Shown here: piece after piece, positions 17,477 to 25,628 of the stretch | Position numbering within the stretch: the first letter of the stretch is position 1 | Layout of the letters: the number at the start of each line of letters is the position of its first letter | From: Candidatus Margulisiibacteriota bacterium | GTDB lineage: Bacteria; Margulisbacteria; WOR-1; JAKLHX01; JBAZKV01 | Length of the DNA: 32,069 nt | Assembly: GCA_041650635.1 (NCBI GenBank) | Contig: JBAZKV010000020.1 | Span: 1-32,069 of the forward strand | Direction of reading: 5' to 3' | Position numbers and translations under genes: made by a program | The notes under the pieces: model-generated | The model's database searches: none | The model's input: only the letters and a program-made list of their open reading frames with translations | Told to the model about the DNA's origin: nothing

Positions 17477-18543
17477 TAATCTTCTCCTCGACAGGGCCGC
17501 CCATCCGCACAGCGCCTTATCTTTCGCAATCTTAAATAGCCTACGACCGCTATCACTATTATCACCGCTATCGCCGCGTAAAGGTCAAGCAGCGTTATCG
17601 CAAGGGATGCCAGCCCCAGCAAAAGGCACGCCAGGTAAATGGAAAGTACCGTCTGCCTGTGGCTTAAGCCCTTGTTGAGCAGGCGGTGGTGCAGGTGGCC
17701 TTTATCTGCAAGAAAAATGTTCTTCCCGCTCCTGAAGCGCCTCATCATGACAGAAGCCGTGTCATAGATAGGAATGCCCAGTATCAAAATAGGGATCAGA
17801 AGGGAAAGGAAGATCGTGCTTTTTAGCACTCCTATCACGGAGGCCGTAGCAAGAATGTAACCGAGAAAAAGGCTGCCTGAATCCCCTAAAAAGATCGAAG
17901 CGGGATTAAAATTATATCGCAGAAAACCGATGCAGGAGCCCGCCAGCGCTATCAAAAAGATCGCGGCCCCGGGCTGGTGTATCCTTACCGCGACAATGAA
18001 GAGCGTAAAGGACGCGATCGCGGCTATTCCCGCCGCAAGGCCGTCAAGCCCGTCGGCAAGGTTTATAGCATTGGAAAGCCCCACTATCCAAAGCAGCGTA
18101 AAAGGAGCCGCCAGAGCCCCCAGCAGTATGACACCGTTGAACGGGTTTGACAGGTAAAAGACCTGGACGCCGAAGAACATCGGAATAGATGCGGCAACTA
18201 TCTGCCAGAAGAACTTGACCGCGGAAGACAGCCCCCTTACATCGTCCACTGCCCCCAGCAGAAAAATAAGCGTCGAACCCGCCATTATCGCGTACAAAGA
18301 TTCGTACGGCAGTTTTTTGTTGAGGACCAGCGCCGCGATTATCCCCACAATAGCCGCTATCATGAAACCGGAATAAATGGCTATTCCCCCCAGCCTGGGC
18401 ATGAGCCGGTCATGGACCTTTCTTTCGGAAGGTTTGTCCAGAGCGTTGAACAAAAAAGCGGCCTGTTTTGCCTTAGGCGTCAGCAGCAGCGAAGCTATGA
18501 GCGCGATAGAGAACACTGTGATATACAAGAGCATTTTTTTCAT
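17476..18543 (-). CDS. Undecaprenyl-phosphate GlcNAc-1-phosphate transferase (WecA/TagO type)
   Basis: 355 residues from the ATG at 18543. I prefer this start because it opens MKKMLLYITVF at a membrane helix and the promoter -10 lies 4 bases before it; the longer frame from 18576 would overlap the promoter. The enzyme family transfers a sugar-1-phosphate to undecaprenyl phosphate. Diagnostic motifs are GAVDDVRGLS, GLSNAINLADGLDGLAAG, GDSGSLFLGY and the His-rich DKGHLHHRLLNKG, which is the WecA/TagO form rather than MraY. About ten or eleven membrane helices are predicted. It heads the long array that continues to pyrG. Confidence 0.92.
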   Translation of the reverse strand: MKKMLLYITVFSIALIASLLLTPKAKQAAFLFNALDKPSERKVHDRLMPRLGGIAIYSGFMIAAIVGIIAALVLNKKLPYESLYAIMAGSTLIFLLGAVDDVRGLSSAVKFFWQIVAASIPMFFGVQVFYLSNPFNGVILLGALAAPFTLLWIVGLSNAINLADGLDGLAAGIAAIASFTLFIVAVRIHQPGAAIFLIALAGSCIGFLRYNFNPASIFLGDSGSLFLGYILATASVIGVLKSTIFLSLLIPILILGIPIYDTASVMMRRFRSGKNIFLADKGHLHHRLLNKGLSHRQTVLSIYLACLLLGLASLAITLLDLYAAIAVIIVIAVVGYLRLRKIRRCADGRPCRGED

Positions 18544-18547
18544 AAAG

Positions 18548-18576
18548 ATTTTATCATACCGGCCATGGAATGACAA
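18548..18576 (-). promoter_or_regulatory. Promoter of the wecA-atp-murA-pyrG array
   Basis: On the minus strand: TTGTCA (18576-18571), 17 bases, TAAAAT (18553-18548), then four bases and the ATG at 18543. A +1 about 7 bases beyond the -10 falls in or at the start codon, so a leaderless transcript is predicted. It is the only clear promoter before the 16-gene run. Confidence 0.7.
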
Positions 18577-18607
18577 ACAACAAAACCTTCCGGTTCTCTT
18601 CGGGCTG

Positions 18608-18616
18608 TGGTAAAAT
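18608..18616 (+). promoter_or_regulatory. Extended -10 promoter of the VIT-like gene
   Basis: TGGTAAAAT at 18608-18616 fits an extended -10 (TGnTAAAAT). No good -35 is visible. The ATG codons at 18621 and 18624 follow after 4 and 7 bases, so the transcript should be leaderless or nearly so. It is divergent from the WecA-like gene's promoter within the same 77-base gap. Confidence 0.5.
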
Positions 18617-18620
18617 TATT

Positions 18621-19100
18621 ATGATGAAACATTCGCTTAAAACAGGCCTCAGTTTCGGCCTTACTTCCGGCATCATCACCACCCTCGGACTGCTGGTAGG
18701 GCTGAGCTCCACGACCGGATCGAACCTGATCGTAATCAGCGGCATCCTCACTATAGCCATCGCTGATTCATTTTCCGACGCCCTTGGCATCCACATTTCC
18801 GAAGAATCCGAGAACAAGCACACGGACAAAGAGATCTGGGCCGCAACCGCGTCCACATTCCTTTCGAAGCTTTTCTTTGCGTTGACCTTTATAGTCCCGG
18901 TCCTGCTGCTGCCCATAATTGCGGCAACCGTGGTCAGCATTGTTTGGGGACTGTCGCTGCTGGGGATCTTTACCTACTATATTGCTGTTGAGCAGGGCTC
19001 GAGTCCATGGAAAGCAACGATTGAACATCTGGGGATCGCGGTACTTGTTATCGCTCTTGCGCACGGAGCTGGGGTTTTAATAAATCTGTTTGTTTGCTGA
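18621..19100 (+). CDS. VIT/CCC1-like membrane protein
   Basis: 159 residues starting MMKHSLKTGLSFG; 18621 or 18624 is preferred because an extended -10 ends at 18616. Features of the VIT1/CCC1 family are the N-terminal GLTSGIITTLGLLVGL and the helix IAIADSFSDALGIHISEESE, where the family has DGxSMAxGxYxS-type residues. Four or five hydrophobic helices are seen. It is shorter than the usual 220-250 residues, as the cytosolic metal-binding loop of the plant and yeast iron transporters is missing. Fe2+/Mn2+ transport is only a family expectation. The stop codon lies in the first arm of a hairpin (19095-19115). Confidence 0.65.
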   Translation: MMKHSLKTGLSFGLTSGIITTLGLLVGLSSTTGSNLIVISGILTIAIADSFSDALGIHISEESENKHTDKEIWAATASTFLSKLFFALTFIVPVLLLPIIAATVVSIVWGLSLLGIFTYYIAVEQGSSPWKATIEHLGIAVLVIALAHGAGVLINLFVC

Positions 19101-19115
19101 GTCCGGTCCTCAGCA
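19095..19115 (+). other. Hairpin across the stop codon of the VIT-like gene
   Basis: TGCTGAG at 19095-19101 and CTCAGCA at 19109-19115 form a perfect 7-bp stem with a 7-base loop. There is no T-tract, so it is not a standard terminator. It ends about 5 bases before the AAGGAGG of the next gene and could modulate read-through or translation. Confidence 0.5.
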
Positions 19116-19131
19116 GATAAGGAGGCTTCTG

Positions 19132-19941
19132 ATGAAATACTTTGCGAAATCATTGCTCTTTGCAGCTTTTTTGCTCCAGTTTACGGCGGCTTCTCTGTCG
19201 GCAGAAGAAGCCCCTCAGTCCCAGAAACTGGCAAAACAGCTTCAAAACCCGGTGGCCTCTCTGATAAGCGTCCCGTTCCAGAACAATTTTGAGACCGGGC
19301 TCGGCGCGGGGAACAACGGGAGCCGATATCTGCTAAGGGTCCAGCCGGTGGTACCACTTTCGCTTAACAAGGATTGGAACCTGATAGTTCGTCCTATCGT
19401 TCCATATATCAGCCAGCAGAATGTCACAGGCGCCGCTTCTCAGAAAGGACTTGGAGATACCGAAGTGGAGCTCTTCTTTTCCCCGAAAGAGTTCAAAAAA
19501 GGCGAACCGATCTGGGGTGTCGGGGCCGTTATTCTACTGCCCACCGCTTCCGAGGCCGCTATCGGCACGCAAAAATGGGGGCTGGGGCCGAACTTCTGCG
19601 TCCTGAAAGAGGACGGCCCGTGGACCGCCGGTCTGCTGGCAAACCAGGTCTGGTCCTTTGCGGGGGATATGTCGCGCAGCGACATAAATCTTACCTACCT
19701 GCAGCCTTTTGTCTCCCATTCCAACAAGACAGGGTTCACCTGCTCGGTCCAATCGGAAACCTCCTATGACTGGATAGCAAAGGCATGGACGATCCCATTG
19801 GAAGCAGGGATCAGCCAGATAATCCCTTTATTTGGGCACTACACCAGCTTAGGACTTACCGGGATATACAATCTTGAATCCCCTTCCAACATCTCTAAAT
19901 GGAGCACCAGAGTGGCTATAACGCTGATCTTTCCGGAATGA
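19132..19941 (+). CDS. Candidate outer-membrane beta-barrel protein
   Basis: 269 residues from the ATG at 19132, which has an AAGGAGG at good spacing. It has a signal peptide (about residues 1-23, MKYFAKSLLFAAFLLQFTAA, cleavage near SLSAEE). The mature protein is rich in alternating beta strands (YLLRVQPVVPLSL, NLIVRPIVPYI, GLGDTEVELFF, STRVAITLIFPE) and ends in an aromatic-containing strand. This resembles the 'transporter, neuromedin U-like' group of outer-membrane proteins in environmental bacteria. It implies a diderm envelope. Substrate or partner is unknown. Confidence 0.65.
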   Translation: MKYFAKSLLFAAFLLQFTAASLSAEEAPQSQKLAKQLQNPVASLISVPFQNNFETGLGAGNNGSRYLLRVQPVVPLSLNKDWNLIVRPIVPYISQQNVTGAASQKGLGDTEVELFFSPKEFKKGEPIWGVGAVILLPTASEAAIGTQKWGLGPNFCVLKEDGPWTAGLLANQVWSFAGDMSRSDINLTYLQPFVSHSNKTGFTCSVQSETSYDWIAKAWTIPLEAGISQIIPLFGHYTSLGLTGIYNLESPSNISKWSTRVAITLIFPE

Positions 19942-19969
19942 GCCGCCCGCAGGACCTCTGCGGCTGATG

Positions 19970-19975
19970 TATAAT
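19970..19975 (+). promoter_or_regulatory. -10 element of the gatCAB operon
   Basis: A perfect TATAAT lies at 19970-19975, 8 bases before the gatC ATG at 19984. I see no good -35. The predicted start site falls at or within two bases of the ATG, so gatC may be translated from a leaderless message. There is no Shine-Dalgarno before it. Confidence 0.55.
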
Positions 19976-19983
19976 GCTTGTAT

Positions 19984-20289
19984 ATGTCCATCTCAAAAGA
20001 CACCATAAATTACACGGCTAAACTTGCCCGGCTCGGGCTCACCGAAGAGGAGATCGAGCTTTATGCCAGGCAGTTAAGCGATATCCTCGGCTATGTTGAC
20101 ACCATTAACTCCGTGGACACAAAAAAGATAGAGCCCGCATCCGGCAGCCTCAAGGACATGGATATGACCCCGATGAGAGAAGATGAGGTCATAAGTTTCA
20201 AAGGAATTGACCAGATCCTAGGGCAGGCCCCTTTGCGGGAGGACAACATGTTCAGGGTGCCAAAGATCATGGGAGACGAAGAAGCATGA
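19984..20289 (+). CDS. gatC: Asp/Glu-tRNA amidotransferase subunit C
   Basis: 101 residues from the ATG at 19984; a TTG two codons upstream is possible but would sit in the promoter spacer. GatC wraps around GatA and stabilises the GatCAB complex. Motifs: TINYTAKLARLGLTEEE, LSDILGYVDTINSVDT, and the C-terminal LREDNMFRVPKIM. It overlaps gatA by 4 bases (ATGA). Confidence 0.95.
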   Translation: MSISKDTINYTAKLARLGLTEEEIELYARQLSDILGYVDTINSVDTKKIEPASGSLKDMDMTPMREDEVISFKGIDQILGQAPLREDNMFRVPKIMGDEEA

Positions 20290-21737
20290 GCCTTCACAGC
20301 CTGACCGCGCACGAACTCTCCGACAAACTTAAGAACAAAGAGATCGGCTGCGTTGAGCTTGTAAGCGACCTCTACAAAAGGATAGAGACGGTTGAACCAA
20401 ACATCGGCGCGTTCAACTGCCTGACCAAAGACCTTGCAATAAAACAGGCAAAAGAGCTTGATAGCGGCCCTTCGACAAGCTCAGGGCCCCTTCGGGGCAT
20501 CCCCATTGCTGTAAAAGACAACATCTGCACCGAAGGTATTGCCACGACCTGCTCGTCAAAAATACTAAAAGACTATAGACCTCCGTACAACGCAACCATA
20601 GTGGACCTTCTGGCTGAAGAAGGAATGATAACTATAGGAAAGACCAATCTCGATGAATTCGCAATGGGCTCTTCTACAGAAAATTCCGCTTTCAAAACGA
20701 CAAAAAATCCGTGGGACACTCAAACGGTCCCTGGAGGTTCGTCCGGCGGATCGGCCGCCTCTGTTGCCGCGGACGAGACCGTACTTGCCCTTGGCTCCGA
20801 TACAGGCGGCTCTATCAGACAGCCGGCTTCCTTCTGCGGTGTTGTCGGGTTAAAGCCTACCTACGGAAGGGTTTCCAGGTACGGGCTCATTGCTTTTGCT
20901 TCTTCCCTTGACCAGATAGGCCCTCTTACAAAAGATGTGACGGATGCAGCCCTGCTGATGAATGTGATAGCAAAATATGACAAAAAGGATTCCACCTCGG
21001 CAAACCAAAAAGCGCCCGATTATCGAAAGTCCCTTGTAAGGGATGTCAAAGGGCTAAAGATAGCGGTTCCCAAAGAACTGACGGGAGAAGGCATCGAGAA
21101 CAATACAAGGAAGGCAGTGCTTGAGGCTTTGAAGACCCTTGAAAAACTTGGGGCCTCCTGCAAGGAAGTATCCCTGCCTTCACTTAAATACGCGCTTTCG
21201 GCCTACTATATAATAGCCCCCGCCGAGGCCTCTTCCAATCTTTCCAGATATGACGGGGTCCACTACGGATATAGAAGCGGCAAACAGGCCGATCTTATGG
21301 ACATGTATCTCAACACCAGAAAAGAAGGCTTTGGCCCCGAGGTAAAGAGAAGGATAATTATAGGCACTTATGCTCTCAGCTCCGGCTACTACGACGCTTA
21401 TTACCTAAAGGCCCAAAAGATCAGGACGCTTATACAACAGGACTTTGACTCCACTTTCAAAGAGTTCGATCTTGTTGCCGGCCCAACCTGCCCCTCCCCT
21501 GCTTTTAAAGTCGGGGAAAAATGCTCGGACCCTCTTGCCATGTACCTTTCTGACATCGCAACGATACCGGTCAACCTTGCCGGGATACCTGCCATCTCTA
21601 TCCCGTGCGGCTTTGACGGCGGGCTTCCTCTGGGACTTCAACTGATGGCAAGGGCTTTTGACGAGCCTACCCTTTTTAGGGCGGCTTTTACCTATGAGCA
21701 GGAAACTCTGTGGCACAAGAAGAAACCGGTGTTATGA
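20286..21737 (+). CDS. gatA: Asp/Glu-tRNA amidotransferase subunit A
   Basis: 483 residues; the amidase that releases ammonia from glutamine for transfer to Glu-tRNA(Gln) or Asp-tRNA(Asn). The catalytic Lys is in GIPIAVKDNI, the cis-Ser block is GGSSGGSAASVA, and the nucleophile block is GSDTGGSIRQPASFCG followed by VVGLKPTYGRVSR. Just before the Lys motif the protein reads DSGPSTSSGPLRG, encoded by a palindromic repeat inserted in frame at 20466-20488. Length and all catalytic blocks are otherwise normal, so it should be functional. Confidence 0.97.
   Translation: MSLHSLTAHELSDKLKNKEIGCVELVSDLYKRIETVEPNIGAFNCLTKDLAIKQAKELDSGPSTSSGPLRGIPIAVKDNICTEGIATTCSSKILKDYRPPYNATIVDLLAEEGMITIGKTNLDEFAMGSSTENSAFKTTKNPWDTQTVPGGSSGGSAASVAADETVLALGSDTGGSIRQPASFCGVVGLKPTYGRVSRYGLIAFASSLDQIGPLTKDVTDAALLMNVIAKYDKKDSTSANQKAPDYRKSLVRDVKGLKIAVPKELTGEGIENNTRKAVLEALKTLEKLGASCKEVSLPSLKYALSAYYIIAPAEASSNLSRYDGVHYGYRSGKQADLMDMYLNTRKEGFGPEVKRRIIIGTYALSSGYYDAYYLKAQKIRTLIQQDFDSTFKEFDLVAGPTCPSPAFKVGEKCSDPLAMYLSDIATIPVNLAGIPAISIPCGFDGGLPLGLQLMARAFDEPTLFRAAFTYEQETLWHKKKPVL
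20466..20488 (+). repeat. In-frame palindromic repeat inside gatA
   Basis: The core CTTCGACAAGCTCAG is flanked by inverted GGCC...GGCC arms (GGCCC at the left, GGGCC at the right). This core recurs as an interspersed palindrome in many bacterial genomes, and its translation PSTSSGP is a familiar in-frame insertion. Only one copy is seen in this window. Confidence 0.6.
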
Positions 21738-23179
21738 AATACGAGGTTGTCATAGGGCTTGAGACGCACGCGCAGCTGGCTACGAGCTCCAAGATGTTCT
21801 GCTCGTGCTCAACAAAGTTCGGCAACGAGCCCAACTCCAACATCTGCCCTGTCTGCTCGGGACAGCCAGGAACTCTTCCGGTCATCAATAGAAAAGCAAT
21901 AGAGCTGGCCGTCAAGACCGCGCTTGCGCTCAACTGCAAAGTAAACCGCAAGAGCGTCTTTGCTAGAAAGAACTATTTTTATCCCGACCTTCCGAAAGAT
22001 TATCAGATCTCCCAGTTCGAACTTCCGCTGGCGCAGCATGGATATCTGGACATTGAGGTGGCAGGACAGGTTAAAAGGATAGGCATAACCAGGGTGCACC
22101 TCGAAGAGGACGCGGGAAAACTGGTGCACAAAGGAAGCGCGGGCATCAGGGGAGCCGATTATTCGCTGGTCGATCTTAACAGGACCGGTACTCCGCTGAT
22201 GGAGATAGTGAGCGAGCCCGATATTAGGACCCCGGAAGAAGCTAAGGTATATATGCAAGAACTGGCAAATATATTGAAATACCTTGAGGTCTGCGACGCA
22301 AAACTTGAGGAAGGAAGCCTAAGGTGCGACGCCAACATTTCGCTGCGGCCCGTAGGACAAAAAGAGTTTGGGGTAAAGACCGAGGTCAAGAACATGAACT
22401 CGTTCAAGGCCGTACAGAGAGCTCTCGAAGGAGAGGTCGAAAGACAGACGCAGCTCCTCGGGCAGGGGGAAAAGATAATACAGGCGACCCTGTTCTTTGA
22501 CGAGGCCACCGGAAAAACTTCTGTGATGAGGACCAAAGAAAGCTCTCACGATTACAGATATTTCCCGGAGCCTGACCTTTTGCCTCTTATGGTGGCGGAG
22601 CAATGGGAAAAGGAGATAAAGAACGGACTTATCGAGCTGCCATCGTCAAAAAGAAAGCGGTTTGAAGAACAGTACAAGCTCTCGGCTTATGACTCGTTGG
22701 TCCTATCCGACAACAAAGCGACCGCATCCTTTTTTGAAGACTGCACCAGACTGGTGGACGAGCCCAAACTTGTCGCCAACTGGATCTGTCAGGATGTTGC
22801 CGGGTACTTGAACCAGAAAAATCTGGACCTGCTCGGAACAAAACTGACGCCTGCTCTTTTATCAAAACTGATATCTCTTGTAAAAAAAGGCACCATAAGC
22901 ATGAAGACGGGCAAAGAGCTCCTGACAAAAATAATCGAGACGGGAAAGGACCCTGAAGAACTGGTAAAGGAGTCGGGCTCGACCCAGATATCGGACGAAG
23001 CAGCCCTTAAGGAAGTGATCGAACAGGTCATAAAAGCAAATCCCGCCCAGGTCGAACAATTCAGGGGCGGGAAAGAAGCCGTCCTCAATTATCTTCTAGG
23101 TCAGGCCATGCGCCAGACAAAAGGCCGGGCAAATTCGGAAGTGCTAAAAAAACTGTTCCTGAAAGAATTGAAGAGCTGA
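21734..23179 (+). CDS. gatB: Asp/Glu-tRNA amidotransferase subunit B
   Basis: 481 residues from the ATG at 21734, which overlaps the gatA stop (ATGA). The upstream in-frame ATG at 21710 lies inside gatA and adds nothing conserved. GatB binds the misacylated tRNA and activates its carboxylate. Motifs: YEVVIGLETHAQL, the zinc-binding Cys set (CSCSTKFGNEPNSNICPVCSG), RKNYFYPDLPKDYQISQ, and the C-terminal YqeY-like tail ending GQAMRQTKGRANSEVLKKLF. It ends 11 bases from the convergent gene. Confidence 0.97.
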   Translation: MKYEVVIGLETHAQLATSSKMFCSCSTKFGNEPNSNICPVCSGQPGTLPVINRKAIELAVKTALALNCKVNRKSVFARKNYFYPDLPKDYQISQFELPLAQHGYLDIEVAGQVKRIGITRVHLEEDAGKLVHKGSAGIRGADYSLVDLNRTGTPLMEIVSEPDIRTPEEAKVYMQELANILKYLEVCDAKLEEGSLRCDANISLRPVGQKEFGVKTEVKNMNSFKAVQRALEGEVERQTQLLGQGEKIIQATLFFDEATGKTSVMRTKESSHDYRYFPEPDLLPLMVAEQWEKEIKNGLIELPSSKRKRFEEQYKLSAYDSLVLSDNKATASFFEDCTRLVDEPKLVANWICQDVAGYLNQKNLDLLGTKLTPALLSKLISLVKKGTISMKTGKELLTKIIETGKDPEELVKESGSTQISDEAALKEVIEQVIKANPAQVEQFRGGKEAVLNYLLGQAMRQTKGRANSEVLKKLFLKELKS

Positions 23180-23190
23180 TACTCCTGCAT

Positions 23191-24843
23191 TTATCCGTCG
23201 TAGCCAACCAGCCTCATTAGCTGTCTAATGCTCAAAGGACTTCCAGATACCGGTCTGGTCAGCAGGAGTCCGGCCATTTGATCGGACATGACCCTGGGCC
23301 CGTTTAAACTAAAGGTCCCGGCATCAGTCCCGAGCCTGACCCTTATTCCGTCTTTAAGCCAGTCAAAGAGCTGTAAGCCCGGAAAAAGGTCTCTGTAATT
23401 TCTTATGGCCGCGAACGGATTATGCTCTATAACAAATCCTTTGTCTTTGACCATCTCCACAAGACCTGCGAGCCTCTCTATAGTTTTTCCGCTATCCGGA
23501 TAAGAGGAAAGATCCTCCCACAAGATGGTCCTTGATCTGTCATCCCAAAAAGGTGTGATCATGTTTGCGGGCGAGCCCAAAATATAGCCGTGTCCTATCC
23601 CGCTTCCTTCAGGCATTATTTCCAAAAAGCCCCTTACGAACGGAATAAAACCGTCAAAGATCCTGAGGACAGCGCTTTGATATGCACTTTCGTCCCCTTG
23701 TTCACGGAACGCTTTGGCTAGGTCGATCATTTCTTTAAGGATAGGGCCTCCGCAGTTTCGCACATCTCCAAGATGCGCGGTCGTTATCAAGCCCATTTCA
23801 TCATGCACCTGGCCTAGGATCCCGGCCCAGGGCGCTATTTTTCCGGAAAAATCATTAATAATATACTCCGAACCGGATATATCCAAGCCCTGGATCTCCT
23901 TTCCTGCCGAATTAACCGCAAAGGCCGCCATTGTGCTCACAGGCCAGTTCTCCTGCCCCATTACTTCATACTCTTTTGACCTGTTAAAACTAAAGATGAT
24001 ACCTATCTGCGGGGTTTGTTGAATGTATCCTGCCGCCATAGCCTCATCGATCGCATCCCTGATACCCTCTTTTACTATCTGGGATGCCGCTATTATCGCG
24101 GCTCTCCATTCATCTTCTGCAAGGCTTCTCCCTTTAGCGTTGTCGATCAAACAGCACTTTGCAGGATTAAACCTGATATCAAAGCTCGTTGTCCCGTCCT
24201 GAAGGCCCCTCAATGCCGAAATATAGGCCGAATGCTTCAGGGTTTGCGCATCAACAACATAAAAGTCATCTAGAGTTTTATGAGTGATCAATCCTGCCAT
24301 TGCTTCTGACATCCTGGAAGTGCTTTGAGCCACTGCAGCTCTTTCAATCTCCGGCCGGCCTTCAAAAGCCCCTAGATTAGCCATGATCCGGTCATAACCG
24401 GGCCGGTCATTGCTGTAACGGTCCAGGACAAGTTCGGCAACCTCCGTACGGTGCAGACACCTGCTAAGGTGAAAATGGGGGTCTTCTTTTGGCAGAGCTA
24501 CCATCAGCATTTGAAGGACGGTATAGAATCCGCTTTTTGAGCCGGCCGCATCCAGCAGCGGTACTTCTGCCCCCCTGTTCACGGCATCGAGCATCAAACC
24601 TGCATGGCCTTCCAACTCTGTAGCAGTTGCCAGAAGATCAAATAAAGTGGAATCAAGATTATTTGCAAGCCTCAGGCTCAGCGGTCTCGAGTATCTTTGT
24701 ACCAGATCTTCCGCGTTCCCCTCCACTCTATCAAGCATGAACATATTCCGGAGAGCTGGCCTGGCCAGCGACTGACCCTGTAATGCCCTGAATACTGCAG
24801 GGGCCCTGTGTCCTGCCGTTAATATAGCCGCTCTAGCTTCCAT
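23191..24843 (-). CDS. Divergent adenosine-deaminase-superfamily metal-dependent hydrolase
   Basis: 550 residues. The C-terminal ~430 follow the adenosine deaminase order of motifs: an N-terminal metal pair in DPHFHLSRCLHRTEV, GLDISGSE, the catalytic-helix region TTAHLGDV, GIGHGYIL, VIEHNPFAA, and RVRLGTDAG. Compared with classical enzymes the catalytic HAGE reads HLGD and the NTDD reads GTDA, so metal ligands seem kept while substrate-binding acids have changed. The first ~120 residues are helical and unassigned. It probably acts on something other than adenosine, or has a changed mechanism. It is a single gene behind a terminator, with TATAAA 6 bases before the ATG. Confidence 0.6.
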   Translation of the reverse strand: MEARAAILTAGHRAPAVFRALQGQSLARPALRNMFMLDRVEGNAEDLVQRYSRPLSLRLANNLDSTLFDLLATATELEGHAGLMLDAVNRGAEVPLLDAAGSKSGFYTVLQMLMVALPKEDPHFHLSRCLHRTEVAELVLDRYSNDRPGYDRIMANLGAFEGRPEIERAAVAQSTSRMSEAMAGLITHKTLDDFYVVDAQTLKHSAYISALRGLQDGTTSFDIRFNPAKCCLIDNAKGRSLAEDEWRAAIIAASQIVKEGIRDAIDEAMAAGYIQQTPQIGIIFSFNRSKEYEVMGQENWPVSTMAAFAVNSAGKEIQGLDISGSEYIINDFSGKIAPWAGILGQVHDEMGLITTAHLGDVRNCGGPILKEMIDLAKAFREQGDESAYQSAVLRIFDGFIPFVRGFLEIMPEGSGIGHGYILGSPANMITPFWDDRSRTILWEDLSSYPDSGKTIERLAGLVEMVKDKGFVIEHNPFAAIRNYRDLFPGLQLFDWLKDGIRVRLGTDAGTFSLNGPRVMSDQMAGLLLTRPVSGSPLSIRQLMRLVGYDG

Positions 24844-24849
24844 CTTGCT

Positions 24850-24855
24850 TTTATA
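24850..24855 (-). promoter_or_regulatory. -10-like TATAAA before the ADA-like gene
   Basis: TATAAA on the minus strand, 6 bases from the ATG at 24843. There is no convincing -35 and no Shine-Dalgarno. The spacing again fits a leaderless start. Confidence 0.4.
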
Positions 24856-24878
24856 TCGGCTTTAACCGGTCAGGATTT

Positions 24879-24911
24879 CAAATAAAAACCGCAGCCCTGA
24901 CGGCTGCGGTT
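24879..24911 (-). terminator. Rho-independent terminator of the rluE operon
   Basis: A 10-bp perfect stem (AACCGCAGCC at 24887-24896 and its complement at 24902-24911) with a 5-base loop, followed on the minus strand by a TTTTTATTT tract. It lies 25 bases beyond the stop of the small Lys-rich gene and separates it from the ADA-like gene. Confidence 0.9.
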
Positions 24912-24936
24912 CCCAAAAGCCGATCTGAAGCGGAGA

Positions 24937-25047
24937 TCAATAATGCTTCTGCGCCTTTTTTTCCTGCTTTAGGGCTCTTTTTTCCTTAAGCGAAAGTTTT
25001 GCGGACTTCCTCTCGTTCTTGTTGCCCATCTGTTCTTTGTTAGCCAT
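24937..25047 (-). CDS. 36-residue Lys-rich small protein
   Basis: Opens MANKEQMGNKNERKSAKLSL and ends KKAQKHY. It has a strong Shine-Dalgarno (GGGGGTG, 6 bases from the ATG) and begins one base after the rluE stop; a good terminator follows. It is highly basic (about a third Lys/Arg), without hydrophobic segments, and looks disordered or helical. Such peptides often bind RNA, and the position after an rRNA modification enzyme agrees with that. I do not recognise a family. Confidence 0.7.
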   Translation of the reverse strand: MANKEQMGNKNERKSAKLSLKEKRALKQEKKAQKHY

Positions 25048-25048
25048 C

Positions 25049-25618
25049 TTAAGCACCCCCTTCTTTGAGCTTGATCATTGATATTATACTATATTCTCCC
25101 GGCGGCAGTCCTTGCAGCTTATAAGGGCCTATCTCAGTACGGACCAGCCTTAAACAGGGAAGCCCTACAGCCGCCGTCATCCTGCGGACCTGTCTGTTGC
25201 GCCCTTCGCAAATAGAGAGCTCAAGCCAGCTTGTGGGAATGGTTGCCCTAAATCTTATCGGTTTTGACCTTTCCCAGAGACACGGGGGATCTATCACTTT
25301 GACCTTTGCGGGCAGCGTCTTTTTGCCGGCAAATACAACGCCATCTCTGAGCTTTTTGAGCTGCTCCTGATCCGGGACCTTCTCCACCTGCACCAGATAT
25401 TTTTTCCACACCTTTTTTCTGGGATCAGCCATATCGTGCTGAAAAGCCCCGTCATCCGTCAGCAGCACCAGACCTTCGCTGTCCCGGTCCAGCCTGCCGA
25501 CAGGATACACTCCGGGTATATCGATGTAGTCCTTTAATGTCGGCCGCCCCTCCTCATCCGTAAACTGGCACAACACTCCGTACGGCTTATTAAAAAGAAT
25601 ATATTTATGTTTTCTCAT
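25049..25618 (-). CDS. rluE: 23S rRNA pseudouridine synthase, RluE/RsuA family
   Basis: 189 residues from the ATG at 25618; the frame extends to 25663, but the -10 lies at 25634-25629, inside that extension. The catalytic Asp is in GRLDRDSEGLVLLTDDG. Typical neighbours are YILFNKPYGVLCQFTD and the C-terminal PTSWLELSICEGRNRQVRRMTAAVG. The protein has no N-terminal S4 domain and most resembles RluE, which modifies a single uridine of 23S rRNA in E. coli; the exact target here is inferred. It is followed by the small Lys-rich gene and a terminator. Confidence 0.9.
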   Translation of the reverse strand: MRKHKYILFNKPYGVLCQFTDEEGRPTLKDYIDIPGVYPVGRLDRDSEGLVLLTDDGAFQHDMADPRKKVWKKYLVQVEKVPDQEQLKKLRDGVVFAGKKTLPAKVKVIDPPCLWERSKPIRFRATIPTSWLELSICEGRNRQVRRMTAAVGLPCLRLVRTEIGPYKLQGLPPGEYSIISMIKLKEGGA

Positions 25619-25628
25619 CAATGCTATA

